DNA from: Nocardioides sp. Root1257
Lineage (GTDB): Bacteria; Actinomycetota; Actinomycetes; Propionibacteriales; Nocardioidaceae
Direction of reading: 5' to 3'
NCBI RefSeq assembly: GCF_001425175.1
Contig: NZ_LMDV01000009.1
Coordinates: forward strand, 788,534-852,533
DNA length: 64,000 nt
Shown: positions 58,932-64,000 of the stretch, in pieces
Layout of the letters: each line of letters begins with the position of its first letter
Position numbering within the stretch: position 1 is the stretch's first letter
Notes under the pieces: generated by a model
What the model was told of the DNA's origin: nothing
The model's input: only the letters and a program-made list of their open reading frames with translations
Databases searched by the model: none
Position numbers and translations under genes: made by a program

Positions 58932-59384
58932 ATGATCACCTCCGACGCCATCACCTGGACCGCGCCGAACGACGACCACCCGGCGCGCGCCGCCTCGCAG
59001 CGGTCGTACTCCGCCGTCGCGAAGGGCGACCTGGCGGAGTGGCTGACGGTGTACGCCGAGGATGCGGTGCTCGAGGACCCGGTCGGGCCCTCGATGTTCG
59101 ACCCGGAGGGCAAGGGGCACCGCGGGCACGAGGGAATCGCGGCGTTCTGGAAGCTGGCGATCGAGCCGATCGAGACCTTCGAGTTCGAGATCTACGAGTC
59201 CTTCGCCAACCCGGGCAGCAACACCTGCGCCAACATCGGCCGGATCAAGACGTCGTTCCCGGACGGCAGCTTCACGATCACCGAGCTGATCATGGTCTAC
59301 GTCATCCACGACGACGGCCGGGTCGCCTCCATGAAGGCGTTCTGGGAGCCGGACCGCACGATGGCGTCGTTCACGAAGGGCTGA
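58932..59384 (+). CDS. SnoaL/NTF2-like protein (ketosteroid isomerase-like)
   Basis: 150 residues, cone-shaped NTF2-like fold: AASQRSYSAVAKGDLAEWLTVYAEDAVLEDPVG, GHEGIAAFWKLAIEPIETFEF and MVYVIHDDGRVASMKAFWEP. Asp residues at VLEDPVG and near IHDDG sit where the catalytic acid of ketosteroid isomerases occurs. With a KstR-type operator in its promoter, a role in steroid or terpenoid catabolism (double-bond isomerisation or similar) is likely, though other SnoaL-fold reactions cannot be excluded. Its 3' end overlaps the convergent TetR gene by 14 bp. Confidence 0.82.
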   Translation: MITSDAITWTAPNDDHPARAASQRSYSAVAKGDLAEWLTVYAEDAVLEDPVGPSMFDPEGKGHRGHEGIAAFWKLAIEPIETFEFEIYESFANPGSNTCANIGRIKTSFPDGSFTITELIMVYVIHDDGRVASMKAFWEPDRTMASFTKG

Positions 59385-59946
59385 CCGGCCACCGTCGCAA
59401 GGTGGCGTCGAGGGCGTCGAGGATCGCGACCCAGCTCTCGTCGGCCGGCGGTGCGCTGTGGTCGAAGGAGCCGCTGAGCTCGAGGTCGGCGAAGCCGTGG
59501 AACACGCTGCCGAGCAGGCGTACGGCGTGCACGGACGCCGTCGCGTCGAGGTCGTAGCCGCGCAGGATCGAGCGGGTCAGTGCCGCGTGCCGGCGCCCGG
59601 CGTCGACGGCGGGGGAGTCTGCGGGGACCGGGATCCGGGTGGCGGCGTACCGCCCGGGGTGCTCGCGCGCGTAGTCGCGGTAGGTGGTCGCGAAGGCAAC
59701 CAGCGCGTCCCGGCCGGACCGTCCGGCCAGCGCGTCGGAGGCGCGGTCGGCGAGCTCGTCCAGGGCCAGCCGGGCGATGCCCTCGCGGAGGTCGGCGGAG
59801 CCTGCGACGTGGGAGTAGAGGCTCGCGACCTTGACGTCGAAGCCGCGCGCGACGGCGGACAGGGTGACGGCGTCGAGGCCGGCCTCGTCGGCGAGGTCGG
59901 CGCCGGCTCGAACGACCCGGTCGGTCGTCAGTCCCGCTCGTGGCAC
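59371..59946 (-). CDS. TetR-family transcriptional repressor
   Basis: 191 residues, GTG start. N-terminal HTH (DRVVRAGADLADEAGLDAVTLSAVARGFDVKVASLYSHVAG, in parts) and a C-terminal TetR_C_33/WHG-like domain (RYAATRIPVPADSPAVDAGRRH, LRGYDLDATASVHAVRLLGSVFHGFADLE). Divergent from the FBP-domain gene with a 65-bp shared region that contains a 23-bp palindrome, its probable operator. It likely represses itself and perhaps the FBP gene. Confidence 0.9.
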   Translation of the reverse strand: MPRAGLTTDRVVRAGADLADEAGLDAVTLSAVARGFDVKVASLYSHVAGSADLREGIARLALDELADRASDALAGRSGRDALVAFATTYRDYAREHPGRYAATRIPVPADSPAVDAGRRHAALTRSILRGYDLDATASVHAVRLLGSVFHGFADLELSGSFDHSAPPADESWVAILDALDATLRRWPVSPS

Positions 59947-59973
59947 GGCGCTCTCCTCGGCATGATCTAGGGA

Positions 59974-59996
59974 GTTGCCTAAAGGTTATAGGAAAC
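59974..59996. promoter_or_regulatory. TetR-type palindromic operator
   Basis: GTTGCCTA-AAGGTTA-TAGGAAAC: arms match at 7 of 8 positions around a 7-bp centre, in an AT-richer pocket, midway between the TetR and FBP-domain start codons. Size and symmetry fit a TetR dimer site. Confidence 0.6.
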
Positions 59997-60011
59997 GTAC
60001 CGTCGGTGCAC

Positions 60012-60503
60012 GTGGAGCCGCTCACCGAGACCCAGATCCGCGCCGCCTTCGTGAACTGCTCGAAGGGCGAGGCACAGCGCCTCAACCTGCCTCGCGACCT
60101 GGCCGAGCGCGACTGGTCCGAGCTCGACTACCTCGGGTGGCGCGACCCGCAGGCGCCGGCACGCGGCTACCTCGTCGTCGAGCACGGCGGTCGTCCGCTC
60201 GGGCTGGTGCTGCGTGCCCCGGGCGTCGGGGTCGGGCGACGCGCGAGCATGTGCTCGCTGTGCATGACGGTGCGCTCCGGAGGGGTCGCCCTGATGGTGG
60301 CGCCGCGGGCCGGCAAGGCGGGACAGCGCGGCCACTCCGTCGGGACGCCGATGTGCTCCGACCTGGCCTGCTCGGCGTACGTGCGCGGGAAGGCATCGGC
60401 CTCGAGCCCGGTGCTGCAGGAGACGCTGACGACCGAGCAGCGGATCGACCGGCTGGTCGCGAACGTCGAGGTCTTTGTGGCGCGGGTCCTGCGCCAGGAG
60501 TAG
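60012..60503 (+). CDS. FBP-domain (FusB/EF-G-binding treble-clef zinc) protein
   Basis: 163 residues from the GTG at 60012; GTG 60006 is an alternative. Family hallmarks: TETQIRAAFVNCSKGEAQRL, LPRDLAERDWSELDYLGWRDP, then a treble-clef zinc finger with CSLCMTVRSGG and CSDLACSAYVRGK. Such proteins resemble the C-terminal zinc domain of FusB, which binds elongation factor G; in actinobacteria the role is untested. Divergent from a TetR repressor over a palindromic operator, so it may be inducible. Confidence 0.85.
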   Translation: MEPLTETQIRAAFVNCSKGEAQRLNLPRDLAERDWSELDYLGWRDPQAPARGYLVVEHGGRPLGLVLRAPGVGVGRRASMCSLCMTVRSGGVALMVAPRAGKAGQRGHSVGTPMCSDLACSAYVRGKASASSPVLQETLTTEQRIDRLVANVEVFVARVLRQE

Positions 60504-60517
60504 CCAGGACGGGGCCC

Positions 60518-61156
60518 TCAGGTGCTGGCGTGGGTCGCGCACCACTCGACCAGCGGGCGCAGCGCGCGCCAGTCGGCGCGGACCAGGTCGAGGACCTCGG
60601 GCGTGTGGATCACGGGCTCGAACCCGAGCGGGTGGCCGGCGACCAGCGACCGGTGCCGCAGCAGCTCGATGCGCGGGTGGTCGGCGGCGTACCCCCGCGG
60701 GCTCGTCTTCAGCGTGTCGCCGCCGATCTCGAAGTGCTTGCGGCGCAGCGTCGTGAGGATCTTCTCGAGCTCGGGTCCGAAGCGGTCGTGGGCGATCGCC
60801 TCCCGGAAGGCCGCCAGCCGGGGGCCGCTCGCCTCGTAGAACCCGGCGCCGGTGCGGAGCCCGCGCGGCGAGAGCTCGACGTACCAGCCCGTGGCCTCGC
60901 CGACCCGGACGAACGCACCCTGGTGGGTCTTGTACGGCGTCTTGTCCTTCGCGAACCGGACGTCGCGGTAGGGCCGGAAGATCTTCGCGCTGCCGAACTC
61001 GGGCTCGAGCGCGGCACAGAGCGCGGTCATCGGCGCCTTGACCGCGTCGGCGTACACCGCCTTGTGCTTCTCCCAGAACGACTTGGTGTTGTCGACCTCG
61101 AGGTCGTCGTAGAAGTCGAGCCCCGCGGCGGGGAACCCGGTGAAGGCGGCAGTCAC
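60518..61156 (-). CDS. DUF2461-family protein
   Basis: 212 residues, GTG start. Diagnostic segments FTGFPAAGLDFYDDLEVDNTKSFWEKHKAVY, FRPYRDVRFAKDKTPYKTHQGAF, GWYVELSPRGLRTGAGFYE and KTSPRGYAADHPRIELLRHRSL match the widespread DUF2461 (TIGR02453) family. Function is unknown; no signal peptide or membrane helix. It ends 14 bp from the convergent FBP gene and starts 10 bp after the lipoprotein gene's stop, so it may be the last gene of that operon. Confidence 0.9.
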   Translation of the reverse strand: MTAAFTGFPAAGLDFYDDLEVDNTKSFWEKHKAVYADAVKAPMTALCAALEPEFGSAKIFRPYRDVRFAKDKTPYKTHQGAFVRVGEATGWYVELSPRGLRTGAGFYEASGPRLAAFREAIAHDRFGPELEKILTTLRRKHFEIGGDTLKTSPRGYAADHPRIELLRHRSLVAGHPLGFEPVIHTPEVLDLVRADWRALRPLVEWCATHAST

Positions 61157-61166
61157 GACGCCCAGC

Positions 61167-62330
61167 CTAGAGAGGGGCGGTGACCTGCTCGTCGCCGGAG
61201 GAGGTGCGGGCGGTGAGGGTCATCGTCTCGCCGCCGCACCGCGGCTCCTCGAGGAACGCCTGGCCCTTCGGCGACTCGTAGACGACGCTCAGGCCGTCGT
61301 CGCCGGTCCACCGCATCAGCGCGGCCGGGCCGCCCTTGGTCTGCGGGTCGCGGACGAAGTACGTCGCCCCGTCGCACTCGGTGAGGCTGCCGGCGACGCC
61401 GGGCCCGAGGTCGAAGTACCCGTCGCCCACCCGCGCGACGTACTCCGCCTCCTCGATCCGCTGCTCACGCGGGATCGTCGACCAGACGGCGCCGTCATCG
61501 GTGAGCAGGCCCTCCCAGGCCTTGCACGCCGTGGTGCCCGTGAACGGGACGGCGTCGCCGCCGTCGATGGTGACGACGGTGCGGCACGAAGGCTGGGAGT
61601 CGTCGAAGCTCAGCACGGACTCGCCGGCCTCCGTGATGTGGGCGGCGTTGAAGCCCTGCCGCTTCGGGGCGCACCAGGCGACGGTCGACCTCTGCGACGC
61701 CAGGTCGACCTCGGCGAGGCAGTAGGCGCCCCCGTCGTACGTCGCGTGCAGGAGCGTGTCCTCGCCCAGCGCCCAGGTGCCGCCGGTCGTGGTCGGCGCG
61801 TCCGAGCGGCCGTTGAGCTCGTAGGCCTTGCCGGTCTCCAGGTTCGTGACCGTGGCGCGGCTGGGCCGTTGCTCCTGCTCGTCCTGCAGGACCACGACCG
61901 CCCAGTCGTCGTCGAGCATCGCGTCGCTGACCTGCCACCCGGGGTTGGCGGTCACCCGTCCCGAGCTGGTCGCGCCGCCGGACGTCTCCTCCAGCCGCCA
62001 GGTGGAGCCGTCGTCGGTGACGGTGAGCGTCCAGCCGTCGCCCCGCGTGACGGTGTCGTCGACGGAGCCGTCGACCGGCTGCCAGTCGAGCAGGTCCGTC
62101 CGCGGCGTCGCGGCCGCCGGAGCGTCCGCCGTACCGCCCTGCGTGGCGCTCTCGGTCGCGCTGGGCGTGGCCGACGACGCCGGCGGGGAGGAGCTGCTGG
62201 CGCTCGGGGTCGGCGTCGCTCCCGCGTCGGGCTCGTCGTCGGAGCCGTCGTCGGAGCCGCACGCGGCCAGGGCGAGCACCAGCGCGGCCGCGCCGGCGAC
62301 GTACCGCAGGCTTCCGGTGCTCCGCCGCAT
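61167..62330 (-). CDS. secreted lipoprotein with Ser/Thr/Pro-rich linker
   Basis: 387 residues. Lipoprotein signal MRRSTGSLRYVAGAAALVLA followed by the lipobox LALAAC (Cys 24), then a ~60-residue Asp/Ser/Thr/Pro/Ala-rich linker, then a ~290-residue beta-rich domain with propeller-like repeats (GTWALGEDTLLHATYDGG, YCLAEVDLASQRS, YFDLGPGVAGSL) and several cysteines. Attached to the outer face of the membrane. Its ATG overlaps the stop of the C39-like gene (ATGA), so the two are coupled and probably act together. Function unknown. Confidence 0.85.
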   Translation of the reverse strand: MRRSTGSLRYVAGAAALVLALAACGSDDGSDDEPDAGATPTPSASSSSPPASSATPSATESATQGGTADAPAAATPRTDLLDWQPVDGSVDDTVTRGDGWTLTVTDDGSTWRLEETSGGATSSGRVTANPGWQVSDAMLDDDWAVVVLQDEQEQRPSRATVTNLETGKAYELNGRSDAPTTTGGTWALGEDTLLHATYDGGAYCLAEVDLASQRSTVAWCAPKRQGFNAAHITEAGESVLSFDDSQPSCRTVVTIDGGDAVPFTGTTACKAWEGLLTDDGAVWSTIPREQRIEEAEYVARVGDGYFDLGPGVAGSLTECDGATYFVRDPQTKGGPAALMRWTGDDGLSVVYESPKGQAFLEEPRCGGETMTLTARTSSGDEQVTAPL

Positions 62331-63682
62331 CAGACGCCGACGTTGTGGAGGAAGTGGTCCTGGTTGGCGCGGTAGCTCTTGTAGGCGCCCCGCCACTGGA
62401 CGCGGTCGATGTAGGGCTCGGACGGGTCGAAGCGCTGCTGGTTCCAGGGCTCGAAGTAGCCGAGCATGGCCGGCTTCTTCCCGTTCTTGTCGAAGCCGCG
62501 ACCGACCTGGTAGTGCCCGGACGCGTCGTCGTCGAGGTAGGGGTAGTAGCGCTTGAGCAGGATCGGGTGCAGCACGACCGGCGCGTGGTAGTCCGCCACG
62601 TGCCGCATCATCAGCAGCATCCACTGCTTGTAGGACCAGTCGCCGATGTCGAGCGTGACGTACTTGCCGGCGTACGACTTGCGGTCCCAGCCGGTCGCGC
62701 GGTTGACGACGCGCACCATGTCGGTCATGCCGGTGCCGCTCGTGGTCGTGCCGAGACGGTGCGCCCAGTAGTCCTGGCTGCGGGCCTTGCCGGCCCAGCC
62801 CCAGGTGATCATCTGCATCGAGGTGGGGCCGCAGTAGTAGGTCCGGGTCTGCTCGGACGTCTGGTTGGTCTTCAGGATCTCCACGCGGCGCGGGTAGTCG
62901 CGACCGGTCTTGGCGACGGCCGCCGGCGGGGTGGTCGGGGCCGCGGTTGGCGTCGCCGCCGGGGTCCCGCTCGCGGCGGCGTTCGCCGTCGGCTGCGCCG
63001 CGCCCGTCGGGGTGGCCGAGGCCGTGGGGGTCGGCGTGGGGGTCGGGGTGGCGGACGGCTTCGTGCCGGCGGCCGGCGCGGCACGCCGTGCCTCCGGGTG
63101 CTCCGCGAGGAAGTCGTCGGGCAGCGCGACGCCCTGGATCTCGTGGCGGAGCAGCCAGACCTTGGCGACCGCGGTCGCCGCCGACTCGAGCTCGGCACGG
63201 TCGGCCGCTGCGCGGGCCTTCGGCGTCATCCGGGCCGAGCGCGCCAGGACGGCGGGGGCGTCGAGGTCGCCGGTGCTGATCCGGTCGGTGCGGCGCTCGG
63301 CCGCGCGGGCGGCCGAGGCGACCCGGGCGCGGACCTGCGCCTCGGTGTCGTCGGTCCAGCCGACGCCGAGGCAGTAGCGCTGACCGTCGAGGTCGGCGCA
63401 GCGGACCAGGTGGGAGTCGCTGCGCGCGAGGGCGGCCTTGGAGCCGGTGCGCCCGATCGAGCGGCCCTCGGCGACGACCCGGTCGATCTCGGCCTGCATG
63501 GCCGGCGTGATCCGCGACGGGCCCACGGCGTTCGCGCTTCGGAGCATCGCGGCCTTGGTGCTGCCGTCGCCCGAGGGGCGCAGCGCGCCGTCCTCGTCGC
63601 CGCCGCGCGGGATGAAGGGGGTGAGCGCGAGCAGGACGGCCAGGACGCCGATGGCAACGACGAGGGCGCGGGGGCGGGACAT
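62330..63682 (-). CDS. secreted C39-like cysteine-peptidase-domain protein
   Basis: 450 residues. An N-terminal signal or anchor helix (RALVVAIGVLAVLLALTPFIP) is followed by an Ala-rich helical region, a Pro/Thr/Ala-rich low-complexity linker (about 218-262), and a C-terminal domain with TYYCGPTSMQM (candidate nucleophile Cys near 282), HAPVVLHPILLKRYYPYL and SGHYQVGRGFDKNG (candidate His near 387). This matches papain-like C39 peptidase domains that cleave peptides or peptidoglycan-linked substrates. The ATG at 63682 has a GAGG site. TTGACT-N17-GACAGT upstream (63755 downward) is a possible promoter. Confidence 0.82.
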   Translation of the reverse strand: MSRPRALVVAIGVLAVLLALTPFIPRGGDEDGALRPSGDGSTKAAMLRSANAVGPSRITPAMQAEIDRVVAEGRSIGRTGSKAALARSDSHLVRCADLDGQRYCLGVGWTDDTEAQVRARVASAARAAERRTDRISTGDLDAPAVLARSARMTPKARAAADRAELESAATAVAKVWLLRHEIQGVALPDDFLAEHPEARRAAPAAGTKPSATPTPTPTPTASATPTGAAQPTANAAASGTPAATPTAAPTTPPAAVAKTGRDYPRRVEILKTNQTSEQTRTYYCGPTSMQMITWGWAGKARSQDYWAHRLGTTTSGTGMTDMVRVVNRATGWDRKSYAGKYVTLDIGDWSYKQWMLLMMRHVADYHAPVVLHPILLKRYYPYLDDDASGHYQVGRGFDKNGKKPAMLGYFEPWNQQRFDPSEPYIDRVQWRGAYKSYRANQDHFLHNVGV

Positions 63683-63740
63683 CAGTACCTCGAGTCCGAA
63701 CGGGGAAGGGGACGCGGCCCGTCCACTGTCACCCTGGCCA

Positions 63741-63779
63741 CTTGAATAGTCAAGCGAACCATGAGTCACAACAGTCACA
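63741..63779 (-). promoter_or_regulatory. promoter region of the C39-like/lipoprotein operon
   Basis: On the minus strand TTGACT with a 17-nt spacer to GACAGT forms a sigma-70-like promoter. CTTGA-ATAG-TCAAG (63741-63754) is a dyad overlapping the -35, and AGTCACA occurs twice (63764-63770, 63773-63779) just upstream, as a possible activator site. Confidence 0.45.
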
Positions 63780-63831
63780 GACCAGGTGTCGGATCGGCCG
63801 GGAGGGTCGCGGCCTGAGGAGTTGGTGATCC

Positions 63832-63861
63832 CAGGGATACCCGGTTGACCGGGTATCCCTG
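63832..63861. repeat. strong intergenic hairpin
   Basis: CAGGGATACCCGG (63832-63844) pairs perfectly with CCGGGTATCCCTG (63849-63861) around a TTGA loop. It is followed by further pairing segments (CTTTGCAAAG near 63873; CTCGGGC with GCCCGAG). The whole ~95-nt block looks like a structured dispersed repeat or RNA. Confidence 0.65.
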
Positions 63862-63910
63862 AACTTCTCGGGCTTTGCAAAGGCCAACAAGTTGATGAAG
63901 TGCCCGAGGA

Positions 63911-63932
63911 GTCCGGCCGCGCGCGGCCGGAC
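63911..63932 (-). terminator. 22-bp perfect palindrome, probable former tRNA terminator
   Basis: The 11-bp arms are exactly complementary (GTCCGGCCGCG and CGCGGCCGGAC). It lies 8 bp beyond the 3' end of the tRNA-Gly fragment on the minus strand, where a tRNA terminator would be expected. Confidence 0.6.
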
Positions 63933-63940
63933 GGAGGAAG

Positions 63941-63974
63941 TGGAGCGGATGACGAGATTCGAACTCGCGACATC
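63941..63974 (-). other. tRNA-Gly 3' fragment, candidate attachment site (att)
   Basis: Read on the minus strand, the segment contains GATGTC (variable loop), a T arm GCGAG-TTCGAAT-CTCGT, acceptor strand CATCCGC, discriminator T and an encoded CCA. These are the last 34 nt of a typical actinobacterial tRNA-Gly(GCC). The next bases (63975-64000) should give the anticodon stem-loop but cannot form a 5-bp stem with a 7-nt loop in any register, so the gene is not intact. Such 3' tRNA remnants mark the far end of elements integrated by tyrosine recombinases. Confidence 0.65.
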
Positions 63975-64000
63975 GACGTCGAGCAGAGTGTCGCGCTCGT

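Larger units (their letters stand above)
63683..64000. other. gene-free 318-bp stretch at the right edge
   Basis: No plausible coding frame. From left to right it holds the promoter region of the C39-like gene, a 13-bp hairpin (63832-63861), a CTTTGCAAAG palindrome and CTCGGGC/GCCCGAG pairing around 63867-63908, a 22-bp perfect palindrome (63911-63932) and a tRNA-Gly 3' fragment (63941-63974). Confidence 0.7.

Noticed and set aside
63941..64000. An intact tRNA-Gly gene running off the right edge
   Set aside because: The T arm and acceptor are perfect, but no register upstream gives a 5-bp anticodon stem with a 7-nt loop, so only the 3' fragment is supported.

Overview
The window is very GC-rich DNA with dense, often ATGA-overlapping genes, GTG starts, mycothiol-type DinB enzymes, MMPL, PucR, WYL and LysG/LysE families and many leaderless-looking promoters. 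This points to an actinobacterium; the gene families best suit the Nocardioidaceae (Nocardioides-like), which is inference from composition and content. No rRNA, intact tRNA, CRISPR array, transposase or integrase is visible.

Layout. 1-2.4 kb: end of an amino-sugar operon (ROK protein, NagA, NagB). 2.4-12.4 kb: a short M20 peptidase, a degenerate phospholipase C relative, a 2134-residue secreted protein built of lamin-tail, putative-Ig, NHL and Ig-like repeats, and a Tat-exported phospholipase C. 12.4-26.9 kb: the main accessory system, a divergent LysR regulator facing a 14-gene, tightly coupled cluster. It encodes an NtaA/DmoA-type FMN monooxygenase, a complete peptide-type ABC importer, two SsuD-like monooxygenases, a class III CoA-transferase, a short enoyl-CoA hydratase, a thiol dioxygenase, an alpha/beta hydrolase and two flavin reductases. 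I read it as uptake and oxidative breakdown of an organosulfur compound, possibly through a mercapto- and sulfino-acyl intermediate. 26.9-30.1 kb: racemase, HIT, two DinB-like proteins and a WYL regulator. 30.1-34.5 kb: fasciclin protein, PucR regulator, ferredoxin reductase and fatty-acid desaturase (an electron-transfer pair).

34.6-48.7 kb: FUSC-type membrane protein, two paralogous aldo/keto reductases 10 kb apart, an XRE/MmyB-type regulator, a membrane-domain/DUF4185-like fusion, an MMPL transporter with a long coiled-coil hairpin, phosphoglucomutase, a small ClpX-type zinc-finger protein, a VC0807-like membrane protein and a membrane-anchored beta-propeller. 48.7-54.4 kb: PNPOx-like, SDR, mycothiol-dependent isomerase-like and GAF-GAF-SpoIIE genes, then a divergent LysE/LysG-type exporter and regulator with symmetrical leaderless promoters. 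54.4-63.7 kb: a long FadE5-like acyl-CoA dehydrogenase, TauE/SafE-type exporter with a cysteine-free Rrf2 regulator, sulfotransferase-like protein, SnoaL-like protein behind a KstR-type operator, TetR and FBP-domain genes around a palindrome, a DUF2461 protein, and a coupled lipoprotein/C39-like secreted pair.

63.7-64.0 kb has no gene. It holds a strong hairpin, a 22-bp palindrome and, on the minus strand, what looks like the last 34 nt of tRNA-Gly including CCA, without a matching anticodon arm. This resembles an attachment-site scar and suggests that an integrated element begins at the right edge and continues outside the window.
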